Positions 1 to 13,110 of a DNA stretch of 64,000 nt are shown here, one piece after another (positions within the stretch are counted from its first letter, which is position 1; every line of letters begins with the position of its first letter). The notes under the pieces were generated by a model. That model saw only the letters and a program-made list of their open reading frames with translations, was not told the origin of the DNA and did no database searches. The DNA comes from Fasciola hepatica. Lineage: Eukaryota > Platyhelminthes > Trematoda > Plagiorchiida > Fasciolidae. The position numbers and the translations under genes were made by a program. The DNA lies in NCBI GenBank assembly GCA_948099385.1, contig CANUEZ040000196.1, forward strand, positions 4,075,001 through 4,139,000, written 5' to 3'.

Positions 1-423
1 TAATTTTCAATGGTCAGTTCAGTGTTCAAGCTGCATGGAGAATCATATTATACGAAGCTACTCTGCTACTGCTCTATTGCATTGTATGAGCAATCTGTGT
101 GGATTGTTCATAAGGGAATGCCTTGGTTTTATTTAGGCCCATAAATAGAGAAGTGATGTAAAATGGGATTGGATCGGTGTGCGAGAATTTGGTTGTTACC
201 GTTCAAAGCGAAAGCGAAAGCCGAAGCCAATTTGGGGATTGTGCTATATCATGTATTGTATATGTTGAACAAAGCGTTCAGACCCATATCGGATAGCCTT
301 GTGGTTTGGGTGTTCGACTGACAATCGTTCAACCCAACCGTTGTTCTTGTCTCCGAGTGATCTCTGTCCATGTGCAATGCTCATGATTCCCTTAGCGGAT
401 CAAACAGCTGTACAGTGCTTGCA

Positions 424-1692
424 TAATTTTCAATGGTCAGTTCAGTGTTCAAGCTGCATGGAGAATCATATTATACAAATCTACTCTGCTACTGCTCTAT
501 TGCATTGTATGAGCAATCTGTGTGGATTGTTCATAAGGGAATGCCTTGGTTTTATTTAGGCCCATAAATAGAGAAGTGATGGAACATAGGATTGGATCGG
601 TGTGCGAGAATTTGGTTGTTACCGTTCAAAGCGAAAGCGAAAGCCGAAGCCAATTTGGGGATTGTGCTATATCATGTAGTGTATATGTTGAACATAGCGT
701 TGAGACCCATATCGGAGGGGCTTGTGGTTTGGGTTTTCGACTGACAATCGTTCACCCCAACCCTTGTTCGTGTCTCCGAGTGGGCTCTGTCCATGTGCAA
801 TGCTCATGATTCCCTTAGCGGATCAAACAGCTGTACAGTGCTTCCATAATTTTCAATGGTCAGTTCAGTGTTCAAGCTGCATGGAGAATCATATTATACA
901 AATCTACTCTGCTACTGCTCTATTGCATTGTATGAGCAATCTGTGTGGATTGTTCATAAGGGAATGCCTTGGTTTTACTTAGGCCCATAAATAGAGAAGT
1001 GATGGAACATAGGATTGGATCGGTGTGCGAGAATTTGGTTGTTACCGTTCAAAGCGAAAGCGAAAGCCGAAGCCAATTTGGGGATTGTGCTATATCATGT
1101 ATTGTATATGTTGAACAAAGCGTTGAGACCCATATCGGATAGCCTTGTTGTTTGGGTGTTCGACTGACATTCGTTCATCTCAACCCTTGTTCTTGTCTCC
1201 GAGTGATCTCTGTCCATGTGCAATGCTCATGATTCCCTTAGCGGATCAAACAGCTGTACAGTGCTTCCATAATTTTCAATGGTCAGTTCAGTGTTCAAGC
1301 TGCATGGAGAATCATATTATACAAATCTACTCTGCTACTGCTCTATTGCATTGTATGAGCAATCTGTGTGGATTGTTCATAAGGGAATGCCTTGGTTTTA
1401 CTTAGGCCCATAAATAGAGAAGTGATGGAACATAGGATTGGATCGGTGTGCGAGAATTTGGTTGTTACCGTTCAAAGCGAAAGCGAAAGCCGAAGCCAAT
1501 TTGGGGATTGTGCTATATCATGTAGTGTATATGTTGAACAAAGCGTTCAGACCCATATCGGATAGCCTTGTGGTTTGGGTGTTCGACTGACAATCGTTCA
1601 CCCCAACCCTTGTTCGTGTCTCCGAGTGGGCTCTGTCCACGTGCAATGCTCATGATTCCCTTAGCGGATCAAACAGCTGTACAGTGCTTCCA
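424..1692. repeat. A-B-C monomer cassette, copy 1
   Basis: Three successive monomers with distinct signatures. A has GGAGGGGCTTG with GGGTTTTCG. B has CTTGTTGTTTGG, GACATTCGTTCAT and TTCTTGTCTCC. C has GACAATCG, TTCGTGTCTCC and CCACGTGC. The same order recurs at 2539-3807, 5499-6767 and 8881-10149, so it is a higher-order unit with irregular spacing. Confidence 0.75.
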
Positions 1693-2538
1693 TCATTTTC
1701 AATGGTCAGTTCAGTGTTCAAGCTGCATGGAGAATCATATTATACAAATCTACTCTGCTACTGCTCTATTGCATTGTATGAGCAATCTGTGTGGATTGTT
1801 CATAAGGGAATGCCTTGGTTTTACTTAGGCCCATAAATAGAGAAGTGATGGAACATAGGATTGGATCGGTGTGCGAGAATTTGGTTGTTACCGTTCAAAG
1901 CGAAAGCGAAAGCCGAAGCCAATTTGGGGATTGTGCTATATCATGTAGTGTATATGTTGAACAAAGCGTTGAGACCCATATGGGATAGCCTTGTGGTTTG
2001 GGTGTTCGACTGACAATCGTTCACCCCAACCCTTGTTCATGTCTCCGAGTGGGCTCTGTCCATGTGCAATGCTCATGATTCCCTTAGCGGATCAAACAGC
2101 TGTACAGTGCTTCCATAATTTTCAATGGTCAGTTCAGTGTTCAAGCTGCATGGAGAATCATATTATACAAATCTACTCTGCTACTGCTCTATTGCATTGT
2201 ATGAGCAATCTGTGTGGATTGTTCATAAGGGAATGCCTTGGTTTTATTTAGGCCCATAAATAGAGAAGTGATGTAAAATGGGATTGGATCGGTGTGCGAG
2301 AATTTGGTTGTTACCGTTCAAAGCGAAAGCGAAAGCCGAAGCCAATTTGGGGATTGTGCTATATCATGTATTGTATATGTTGAACAAAGCGTTCAGACCC
2401 ATATCGGATAGCCTTGTGGTTTGGGTGTTCGACTGACAATCGTTCAACCCAACCGTTGTTCTTGTCTCCGAGTGATCTCTGTCCATGTGCAATGCTCATG
2501 ATTCCCTTAGCGGATCAAACAGCTGTACAGTGCTTGCA

Positions 2539-3807
2539 TAATTTTCAATGGTCAGTTCAGTGTTCAAGCTGCATGGAGAATCATATTATACAAATCTACT
2601 CTGCTACTGCTCTATTGCATTGTATGAGCAATCTGTGTGGATTGTTCATAAGGGAATGCCTTGGTTTTATTTAGGCCCATAAATAGAGAAGTGATGGAAC
2701 ATAGGATTGGATCGGTGTGCGAGAATTTGGTTGTTACCGTTCAAAGCGAAAGCGAAAGCCGAAGCCAATTTGGGGATTGTGCTATATCATGTAGTGTATA
2801 TGTTGAACATAGCGTTGAGACCCATATCGGAGGGGCTTGTGGTTTGGGTTTTCGACTGACAATCGTTCACCCCAACCCTTGTTCGTGTCTCCGAGTGGGT
2901 TCTGTCCATGTGCAATGCTCATGATTCCCTTAGCGGATCAAACAGCTGTACAGTGCTTCCATAATTTTCAATGGTCAGTTCAGTGTTCAAGCTGCATGGA
3001 GAATCATATTATACAAATCTACTCTGCTACTGCTCTATTGCATTGTATGAGCAATCTGTGTGGATTGTTCATAAGGGAATGCCTTGGTTTTACTTAGGCC
3101 CATAAATAGAGAAGTGATGGAACATAGGATTGGATCGGTGTGCGAGAATTTGGTTGTTACCGTTCAAAGCGAAAGCGAAAGCCGAAGCCAATTTGGGGAT
3201 TGTGCTATATCATGTAGTGTATATGTTGAACAAAGCGTTCAGACCCATATCGGATAGCCTTGTTGTTTGGGTGTTCGACTGACATTCGTTCATCCCAACC
3301 CTTGTTCTTGTCTCCGAGTGGGTTCTGTCCATGTGCAATGCTCATGATTCCCTTAGCGGATCAAACAGCTGTACAGTGCTTCCATAATTTCCAATGGTCA
3401 TTTCAATGTTCAAGCTGCATGGAGAATCATATTATACAAATCTACTCTGCTACTGCTCTATTGCATTGTATGAGCAATCTGTGTGGATTGTTCATAAGGG
3501 AATGCCTTGGTTTTACTTAGGCCCATAAATAGAGAAGTGATGGAACATAGGATTGGATCGGTGTGCGAGAATTTGGTTGTTACCGTTCAAAGCGAAAGCG
3601 AAAGCCGAAGCCAATTTGGGGATTGTGCTATATCATGTAGTGTATATGTTGAACAAAGCGTTCAGACCCATATCGGATAGCCTTGTGGTTTGGGTGTTCG
3701 ACTGACAATCGTTCACCCCAACCCTTGTTCGTGTCTCCGAGTGGGCTCTGTCCACGTGCAATGCTCATGATTCCCTTAGCGGATCAAACAGCTGTACAGT
3801 GCTTCCA
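2539..3807. repeat. A-B-C monomer cassette, copy 2
   Basis: Same three-type order as 424-1692, displaced by 2115 bp (five monomers). The preceding monomer is also shared (TTCAACCCAACCG, TTCTTGTCTCC, GAGTGATCTC, TTGCAT), so the duplicated tract starts near base 2172, matching base 57 onward. Monomer A differs at GGGTTC for GGGCTC (2900). Monomer B differs more and has GAGTGGGTTC in place of GAGTGATCTC. Confidence 0.75.
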
Positions 3808-5076
3808 TAATTTTCAATGGTCAGTTCAGTGTTCAAGCTGCATGGAGAATCATATTATACAAATCTACTCTGCTACTGCTCTATTGCATTGTATGAGCAA
3901 TCTGTGTGGATTGTTCATAAGGGAATGCCTTGGTTTTACTTAGGCCCATAAATAGAGAAGTGATGGAACATAGGATTGGATCGGTGTGCGAGAATTTGGT
4001 TGTTACCGTTCAAAGCGAAAGCGAAAGCCGAAGCCAATTTGGGGATTGTGCTATATCATGTATTGTATATGTTGAACAAAGCGTTGAGACCCATATCGGA
4101 TAGCCTTGTTGTTTGGGTGTTCGACTGACATTCGTTCATCCCAACCCTTGTTCTTGTCTCCGAGTGGGTTCTGTCCATGTGCAATGCTCATGATTCCCTT
4201 AGCGGATCAAACAGCTGTACAGTGCTTCCATAATTTTCAATGGTCAGTTCAGTGTTCAAGCTGCATGGAGAATCATATTATACAAATCTACTCTGCTACT
4301 GCTCTATTGCATTGTATGAGCAATCTGTGTGGATTGTTCATAAGGGAATGCCTTGGTTTTACTTAGGCCCATAAATAGAGAAGTGATGGAACATAGGATT
4401 GGATCGGTGTGCGAGAATTTGGTTGTTACCGTTCAAAGCGAAAGCGAAAGCCGAAGCCAATTTGGGGATTGTGCTATATCATGTAGTGTATATGTTGAAC
4501 AAAGCGTACAGACCCATATCGGATAGCCTTGTGGTTTGGGTGTTCGACTGACAATCGTTCACCCCAACCCTTGTTCGTGTCTCCGAGTGGGCTCTGTCCA
4601 CGTGCAATGCTCATGATTCACTTAGCGGATCAAACAGCTGTACAGTGCTTCCATAATTTTCAATGGTCAATTCCGTGGTCAAGCTGCATGGAGAATCATA
4701 TTATACAAATCTACTCTGCTACTGCTCTATTGCATTGTATGAGCAATCTGTGTGGATTGTTCATAAGGGAATGCCTTGGTTTTACTTAGGCCCATAAATA
4801 GAGAAGTGATGGAACATAGGATTGGATCGGTGTGCGAGAATTTGGTTGTTACCGTTCAAAGCGAAAGCGAAAGCCGAAGCCAATTTGGGGATTGTGCTAT
4901 ATCATGTAGTGTATATGTTGAACAAAGCGTTCAGACCCATATCGAATAGCCTTGTGGTTTGGGTGTTCGACTGACAATCGTTCACCCCAACCCTTGTTCG
5001 TGTCTCCGAGTGGGTTCTGTCCACGTGCAATGCTCATGATTCCCTTAGCGGATCAAACAGCTGTACAGTGCTTCCA

Positions 5077-5498
5077 TAATTTTCAATGGTCAGTTCAGTG
5101 TTCAAGCTGCATGGAGAATCATATTATACAAATCTACTCTGCTACTGCTCTATTGCATTGTATGAGCAATCTGTGTGGATTGTTCATAAGGGAATGCCTT
5201 GGTTTTACTTAGGCCCATAAATAGAGAAGTGATGGAACATAGGATTGGATCGGTGTGCGAGAATTTGGTTGTTACCGTTCAAAGCGAAAGCGAAAGCCAA
5301 AGCCAATTTGGGGATTGTGCTATATCATGTAGTGTATATGTTGAACAAAGCGTCGAGACCCATATCGGATAGCCTTGTGCTTTGGGTGTTCGACTGACAT
5401 TCGTTCATCCCAACTCTTGTTCTTGTCCCGTGTGGGCTCTGTCCATGTGCAATGCTCATGATTCCCTTAGCGGATCAAACAGCTGTACAGTGCTTCCA
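5077..5498. repeat. 422-bp monomer 13, TCCCGTGTGGG class
   Basis: TTCTTGTCCCGTGTGGG replaces TTCGTGTCTCCGAGTGGG, one base shorter. Other members of this class are monomers 17, 41, 59, 68, 85, 91, 131, 147 and 149. Shared base changes around the deletion indicate one origin followed by spread. Confidence 0.85.
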
Positions 5499-6767
5499 TA
5501 ATTTTCAATGGTCAGTTCAGTGTTCAAGCTGCATGGAGAATCATATTATACAAATCTACTCTGCTACTGCTCTATTGCATTGTATGAGCAATCTGTGTGG
5601 ATTGTTCATAAGGGAATGCCTTGGTTTTACTTAGGCCCATAAATAGAGAAGTGATGGAAAATGGGATTGGATCGGTGTGCGAGAATTTGGTTGTTACCGT
5701 TCAAAGCGAAAGCGAAAGCCGAAGCCAATTTGGGGATTGTGCTATATCATGTATTGTATATGTTGAACATAGCGTTGAGACCCATATCGGAGGGGCTTGT
5801 GGTTTGGGTTTTCGAATGACATTCGTTCACCCCAACCCTTGTTCGTGTCTCCGAGTGGGATCTGTCTATGTGCAATGCTCATGATTCCCTTAGCGGATCA
5901 AACAGCTGTACAGTGCTTCCATAATTTTCAATGGTCAGTTCAGTGTTCAAGCTGCATGGAGAATCATATTATACAAATCTACTCTGCTACTGCTCTATTG
6001 CATTGTATGAGCAATCTGTGTGGATTGTTCATAAGGGAATGCCTTGGTTTTACTTAGGCCCATAAATAGAGAAGTGATGGAACATAGGATTGGATCGGTG
6101 TGCGAGAATTTGGTTGTTACCGTTCAAAGCGAAAGCGAAAGCCGAAGCCAATTTGGGGATTGTGCTATATCATGTATTGTATATGTTGAACAAAGCGTTC
6201 AGACCCATATCGGATAGCCTTGTTGTTTGGGTGTTCGACTGACATTCGTTCATCCCAACCCTTGTTCTTGTCTCCGAGTGATCTCTTTCCATGTGCAATG
6301 CTCATGATTCCCTTAGCGGATCAAACAGCTGTACAGTGCTTCCATAATTTTCCATGGTCAGTTCAGTGTTCAAGCTGCATGGAGAATCATATTATACAAA
6401 TCTACTCTGCTACTGCTCTATTGCATTGTATGAGCAATCTGTGTGGATTGTTCATAAGGGAATGCCTTGGTTTTACTTAGGCCCATAAATAGAGAAGTGA
6501 TGGAACATAGGATTGGATCGGTGTGCGAGAATTTGGTTGTTACCGTTCAAAGCGAAAGCGAAAGCCGAAGCCAATTTGGGGATTGTGCTATATCATGTAG
6601 TGTATATGTTGAACAAAGCGTTCAGACCCATATCGAATAGCCTTGTGGTTTGGGTGTTCGACTGACAATCGTTCACCCCAACCCTTGTTCATGTCTCCGA
6701 GTGGGCTCTGTCCACGTGCAATGCTCATGATTCCCTTAGCGGATCAAACAGCTGTACAGTGCTTCCA
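5499..6767. repeat. A-B-C monomer cassette, copy 3
   Basis: The A monomer here has GGGTTTTCGAATGAC and GGGATCTGTCTATG. B has GAGTGATCTCTTTCC. C has GAATAGCC and TTCATGTCTCC with CCACGTGC. It follows a 422-bp TCCCGTGTGGG monomer (5077-5498). The 422-bp then GGAGGGG pair recurs four monomers later at 6768-7611. Confidence 0.7.
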
Positions 6768-7189
6768 TAATTTTCAATGGTCAATTCCGTGGTCAAGCTG
6801 CATGGAGAATCATATTATACAAATCTACTCTGCTACTGCTGTATTGCATTGTATGAGCAATCTGTGTGGATTGTTCATAAGGGAATGCCTTGGTTTTACT
6901 TAGGCCCATAAATAGAGAAGTGATGGAACATAGGATTGGATCGGTGTGCGAGAATTTGGTTGTTACCGTTCAAAGCGAAAGCGAAAGCCGAAGCCAATTT
7001 GGGGATTGTGCTATATCATGTAGTGTATATGTTGAACAAAGCGTCGAGACCCATATCGGATAGCCTTGTGCTTTGGGTGTTCGACTGACATTCGTTCATC
7101 CCAACCCTTGTTCTTGTCCCGTGTGGGCTCTGTCCATGTGCAATGCTCATGATTCCCTTAGCGGATCAAACAGCTGTACAGTGCTTCCA
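6768..7189. repeat. 422-bp monomer 17, TCCCGTGTGGG class
   Basis: Same deletion haplotype as 5077-5498. It lies four monomers on and is again followed by a GGAGGGG monomer. Confidence 0.85.
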
Positions 7190-7611
7190 TAATTTTCAAT
7201 GGTCAGTTCAGTGTTCAAGCTGCATGGAGAATCATATTATACAAATCTACTCTGCTACTGCTCTATTGCATTGTATGAGCAATCTGTGTGGATTGTTCAT
7301 AAGGGAATGCCTTGGTTTTATTTAGGCCCATAAATAGAGAAGTGATGGAACATAGGATTGGATCGGTGTGCGAGAATTTGGTTGTTACCGTTCAAAGCGA
7401 AAGCGAAAGCCGAAGCCAATTTGGGGATTGTGCTATATCATGTATTGTATATGTTGAACATAGCGTTGAGACCCATATCGGAGGGGCTTGTCTTTAGGTG
7501 TTCGACTGACATTCGTTCACCCCAACCCTTGTTCGTGTCTCCGAGTGGGTTCTGTCCATGTGCAATGCTCATGATTCCCTTAGCGGATCAAACAGCTGTA
7601 CAGTGCTTCCA
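7190..7611. repeat. 422-bp monomer 18, private deletion
   Basis: GGAGGGGCTTGTCTTTAGGTG has one base fewer than GGAGGGGCTTGTGGTTTGGGTG. I saw it once only. Confidence 0.8.
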
Positions 7612-8880
7612 TAATTTTCAATGGTCAGTTCAGTGTTCAAGCTGCATGGAGAATCATATTATACAAATCTACTCTGCTACTGCTCTATTGCATTGTATGA
7701 GCAATCTGTGTGGATTGTTCATAAGGGAATGCCTTGGTTTTACTTAGGCCCATAAATAGAGAAGTGATGAAACATAGGATTGGATCGGTGTGCGAGAATT
7801 TGGTTGTTACCGTTCAAAGCGAAAGCGAAAGCCGAAGCCAATTTGGGGATTGTGCTATATCATGTATTGTATATGTTGAACAAAGCGTTGAGACCCATAT
7901 GGGATAGCCTTGTTGTTTGGGTGTTCGACTGACAATCGTTCACCCCAACCCTTGTTCATGTCTCCGAGTGGGCTCTGTCCACGTGCAATGCTCATGATTC
8001 CCTTAGCGGATCAAACAGCTGTACAGTGCTTCCATAATTTTCAATGGTCAGTTCAGTGTTCAAGCTGCATGGAGAATCATTTTATACAAAGCTACTCTGC
8101 TACTGCTGTATTGCATTGTATGAGCAATCTGTGTGGATTGTTCATAAGAGAATGCCTTGGTTTTACTTAGGCCCATAAATAGAGAAGTGATGTAAAATGG
8201 GATTGGATCGGTGTGCGAGAATTAGGTTGTTACCGTTCAAAGCGAAAGCGAAAGCCGAAGCCAATTTGGGGATTGTGCTATATCATGTATTGTATATGTT
8301 GAACAAAGCGTTCAGACCCATATCGGATAGCCTTGTGGTTTGGGTGTTCGACTGACATTCGTTCATCCCAACCCTTGTTCTTGTCTCCGAGTGATCTCTG
8401 TCCATGTGCAATGCTCATGATTCCCTTAGCGGATCAAACAGCTGTACAGTGCTTGCATAATTTTCAATGGTCAGTTCAGTGTTCAAGCTGCATGGAGAAT
8501 CATATTATACAAATCTACTCTGCTACTGCTCTATTGCATTGTATGAGCAATCTGTGTGGATTGTTCATAAGGGAATGCCTTGGTTTTACTTAGGCCCATA
8601 AATAGAGAAGTGATGGAACATAGGATTGGATCGGTGTGCGAGAATTTGGTTGTTAACGTTCAAAGCGAAAGCGAAAGCCGAAGCCAATTTGGGGATTGTG
8701 CTATATCATGTATTGTATATGTTGAACAAAGCGTCGAGACCCATATCGGATAGCCTTGTGGTTTGGGTGTTTGACTGACATTCGTTCATCCCAACCCTTG
8801 TTCGTGTCTCCGAGTGGGCTCTGTCCAATTGCAATGCTCATGATTCCCTTAGCGGATCAAACAGCTGTACAGTGCTTCCA

Positions 8881-10149
8881 TAATTTTCAATGGTCAGTTC
8901 AGTGTTCAAGCTGCATGGAGAATCATATTATACAAATCTACTCTGCTACTGCTCTATTGCATTGTATGAGCAATCTGTGTGGATTGTTCATAAGGGAATG
9001 CCTTGGTTTTACTTAGGCCCATAAATAGAGAAGTGATGGAACATAGGATTGGATCGGTGTGCGAGAATTTGGTTGTTACCGTTCAAAGCGAAAGCGAAAG
9101 CCGAAGCCAATTTGGGGATTGTGCTATATCATGTAGTGTATATGTTGAACATAGCGTTGAGACCCATATCGGAGGGGCTTGTGGATTGGGTGTTCGACTG
9201 ACATTCGTTCACCCCAACCCTTGTTCGTGTCTCCGAGTGGGTTCTGTCCATGTGCAATGCTCATGATTCCCTTAGCGGATCAAACAGCTGTACAGTGCTT
9301 CCATAATTTTCAATGGTCAGTTCAGTGTTCAAGCTGCATGGAGAATCATATTATACAAATCTACTCTGCTACTGCTCTATTGCATTGTATGAGCAATCTG
9401 TGTGGATTGTTCATAAGGGAATGCCTTGGTTTTACTTAGGCCCATAAATAGAGAAGTGATGGAACATAGGATTGGATCGGTGTGCGAGAATTTGGTTGTT
9501 ACCGTTCAAAGCGAAAGCGAAAGCCGAAGCCAATTTGGGGATTGTGCTATATCATGTAGTGTATATGTTGAACAAAGCGTTGAGACCCATATCGGATAGC
9601 CTTGTTGTTTGGGTGTTCGACTGACATCCGTTCACCCCAACCCTTGTTCTTGTCTCCGAGTGATCTCTGTCCATGTGCAATGCTCATGATTCCCTTAGCG
9701 GATCAAACAGCTGTACAGTGCTTCCATAATTTTCAATGGTCAGTTCAGTGTTCAAGCTGCATGGAGAATCATATTATACAAATCTACTCTGCTACTGCTC
9801 TATTGCATTGTATGAGCAATCTGTGTGGATTGTTCATAAGGGAATGCCTTGGTTTTACTTAGGCCCATAAAAAGAGAAGTGATGGAACATAGGATTGGAT
9901 CGGTGTGCGAGAATTTGGTTGTTACCGTTCAAAGCGAAAGCGAAAGCCGAAGCCAATTTGGGGATTGTGCTATATCATGTAGTGTATATGTTGAACAAAG
10001 CGTTGAGACCCATATCGGATAGCCTTGTGGTTTGGGTGTTCGACTGACAATCGTTCACCCCAACCCTTGTTCGTGTCTCCGAGTGGGCTCTTTCCACGTG
10101 CAATGCTCATGATTCCCTTAGCGGATCAAACAGCTGTACAGTGCTTCCA
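8881..10149. repeat. A-B-C monomer cassette, copy 4
   Basis: A has GGAGGGGCTTGTGGATTGG. B has CTTGTTGTTTGG, GACATCCG, TTCTTGTCTCC and GAGTGATCTC. C has GACAATCG, GGGCTCTTTCC and CCACGTGC. The order A-B-C is kept although each copy carries private changes, which suggests an old higher-order unit partly erased by later exchange. Confidence 0.65.
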
Positions 10150-11418
10150 TAATTTTCAATGGTCAGTTCAGTGTTCAAGCTGCATGGAGAATCATATTAT
10201 ACAAATCTACTCTGCTACTGCTCTATTGCATTGTATGAGCAATCTGTGTGGATTGTTCATAAGGGAATGCCTTGGTTTTACTTAGGCCCATAAATAGAGA
10301 AGTGATGGAACATAGGATTGGATCGGTGTGCGAGAATTTGGTTGTTACCGTTCAAAGCGAAAGCGAAAGCCGAAGCCAATTTGGGGATTGTGCTATATCA
10401 TGTAGTGTATATGTTGAACAAAGCCTTGGGACCCATATGGGATAGCCTTGTTGTTTGGGTGTTCGACTGACATTCGTTCATCCCAACCCTTTTTCTTGTC
10501 TCCGAGTGATGTCTGTCCATGTGCAATGCTCATGATTCCCTTAGCGGATCAAACAGCTGTACAGTGCTTCCATAATTTTCAATGGTCAGTTCCGTGTTCA
10601 AGCTGCATGGAGAATCATATTATACAAATCTACTCTGCTACTGCTCTATTGCATTGTATGAGCAATCTGTGTGGATTGTTCATAAGGGAATGCCTTGGTT
10701 TTACTTAGGCCCATAAATAGAGAAGTGATGGAACATAGGATTGGATCGGTGTGCGAGAATTTGGTTGTTACCGTTCAAAGCGAAAGCGAAAGCCGAAGCC
10801 AATTTGGGGATTGTGCTAAATCATGTAGTGTATATGTTGAACAAAGCGTTGAGACCCATATCGGATAGCCTTGTGGTTTGGGTGTTCGACTGACAATCGT
10901 TCACCCCAACCCTTGTTCGTGTCTCCGAGTGGGCTCTGTCCATGTGCAATGCTCATGATTCCCTTAGCGGATCAAACAGCTGTACAGTGCTTGCATAATT
11001 TTCAATGGTCAGTTCAGTGTTCAAGCTGCATGGAGAATCATATTATACAAATCTACTCTGCTACTGCTCTATTGCATTGTATGAGCAATCTGTGTGGATT
11101 GTTCATAAGGGAATGCCTTGGTTTTACTTAGGCCCATAAATAGAGAAGTGATGGAACATAGGATTGGATCGGTGTGCGAGAATTTGGTTGTTACCGTTCA
11201 AAGCGAAAGCGAAAGCCGAAGCCAATTTGGGGATTGTGCTATATCATGTAGTGTATATGTTGAACAAAGCGTTGAGACCCATATCGGATAGCCTTGTGGT
11301 TTGGGTGTTCTACTGACAATCGTTCACCCCAACCCTTGTTCGTGTCTCCGAGTGGGCTCTTACCATGTGCAATGCTCATGATTCCCTTAGCGGATCAAAC
11401 AGCTGTAAAGTGCTTCCA

Positions 11419-12264
11419 TAATTTTCAATGGTCAGTTCAGTGTTCAAGCTGCATGGAGAATCATATTATACAAATCTACTCTGCTACTGCTCTATTGCAT
11501 TGTATGAGCAATCTGTGTGGATTGTTCATAAGGGAATGCCTTGGTTTTACTTAGGCCCATAAATAGAGAAGTGATGGAACATAGGATTGGATCGGTGTGC
11601 GAGAATTTGGTTGTTACCGTTCAAAGCGAAAGCGAAAGCCGAAGCCAATTTGGGGATTGTGCTATATCATGTAGTGTATATGTTGAACAAAGCGTTGAGA
11701 CCCATATGGGATAGCCTTGTGGTTTGGGTTTTCGACTGACAATCGTTCACCCCAACCCTTGTTCGTGTCTCCGAGTGGGCTCTGTCTATGTGCAATGCTC
11801 ATGATTCCCTTAGCGGATCAAACAGCTGTACAGTGCTTCCATAATTTTCAATGGTCAGTTCAGTGTTCAAGCTGCATGGAGAATCATATTATACAAATCC
11901 ACTCTGCTACTGCTCTATTGCATTGTATGAGCAATCTGTGTGGATTGTTCATAAGGGAATGCCTTGGTTTTATTTAGGCCCATAAATAGAGAAGTGATGT
12001 AAAATGGGATTGGATCGGTGTGCGAGAATTTGGTTGTTACCGTTCAAAGCGAAAGCGAAAGCCGAAGCCAATTTGGGGATTGTGCTATATCATGTAGTGT
12101 ATATGTTGAACAAAGCGTTGAGACCCATATCGGATAGCCTTGTGGTTTGGGTGTTCGACTGACAATCGTTCACCCCAACCCTTGTTCGTGTCTCCGAGTG
12201 GGCTCTGTCCATGTGCAATGCTCATGATTCCCTTAGCGGATCAAACAGCTGTAAAGTGCTTCCA
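11419..12264. repeat. Two-monomer segment duplicated at four-monomer spacing, copy 1
   Basis: Shared markers with 13111-13956 are CATATGGGATAGCC with GGGTTTTCG, TCTGTCTATG, ATCCACTCTGC, TTTATTTAGG followed by GATGTAAAATGGG, and TGTAAAGTGC. The offset is 1692 bp (four monomers). Confidence 0.75.
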
Positions 12265-13110
12265 TAATTTTCAATGGTCAGTTCAGTGTTCAAGCTGCAT
12301 GGAGAATCATATTATACAAAGCTACTCTGCTACTGCTGTATTGCATTGTATGAGCAATCTGTGTGGATTGTTCATAAGGGAATGCCTTGGTTTTACTTAG
12401 GCCCATAAATAGAGAAATGATGGAACATAGGATTGGATCGGTGTGCGAGAATTTGGTTGTTACCGTTCAAAGCGAAAGCGAAAGCCGAAGCCAATTTGGG
12501 GATTGTGCTATATCATGTAGTGTATATGTTGAACAAAGCGTTGAGACCCATATCGGATAGCCTTGTTGTTTGGGTGTTCGACTGACAATCGTTCACCCCA
12601 ACCCTTGTTCGTGTCTCCCAGTGGGCTCTGTCCACGTGCAATGCTCATGATTCCCTTAGCGGATCAAACAGCTGTACAGTGCTTCCATAATTTTCAATGG
12701 TCAGTTCAGTGTTCAAGCTGCATGGAGACTCATATTATACAAATCTACTCTGCTACTGCTCTATTGCATTGTATGAGCAATCTGTGTGGATTGTTCATAA
12801 GGGAATGCCTTGGTTTTACTTAGGCCCATAAATAGAGAAGTGATGGAACATAGGATTGGATCGGTGTGCGAGAATTTGGTTGTTACCGTTCAAAGCGAAA
12901 GCGAAAGCCGAAGCCAATTTGGGGATTGTGCTATATCATGTAGTGTATATGTTGAACAAAGCGTTGAGACCCATATCGGATAGCCTTGTGGTTTGGGTGT
13001 TCGACTGACAATCGTTCACCCCAACCCTTGTTCGTGTCTCCGAGTGGGCTCTGTCCATGTGCAATGCTCATGATTCCCTTAGCGGATCAAACAGCTGTAC
13101 AGTGCTTCCA

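Noticed and set aside
294..319. TAGCCTTGTGG resembles a tRNA A box (one mismatch) and GTTCGACT resembles a B box, suggesting a tRNA- or SINE-derived satellite.
   Set aside because: The boxes are only about 8 bp apart instead of the usual 30 or more, no cloverleaf can be drawn, the B box lacks its CC, and both lie in the variable window where they are often destroyed.
311..328. TTCGACTGACAATCG as a CENP-B box.
   Set aside because: The core spacing TTCG-N4-A fits partly, but the required CGGG is absent (ATCG is present) and the site varies between monomers.
330..345. CCCCAACCCTTG as a telomere-like or G-quadruplex element on the minus strand.
   Set aside because: There are only two G runs on the complementary strand, no tandem telomere repeat, and the match to a plant telo-box is partial.
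299..559. A recurring 86-residue, cysteine-containing open frame in almost every monomer, looking like a tandem gene family.
   Set aside because: It starts at TTG, not ATG, and the first in-frame ATG gives only about 60 residues. The frame persists because 423 is divisible by three and copies are homogenised. Common variants change amino acids freely, several monomers carry frame-breaking indels, and there is no splice, promoter or domain evidence.
7358..7747. Longer open frames of 129-132 codons (also near 17088, 48813, 61924 and 62769).
   Set aside because: Each arises from a 1-bp deletion or a TGA-to-TGT change that joins two frames of the same satellite. They are accidents of variant combination, not genes.
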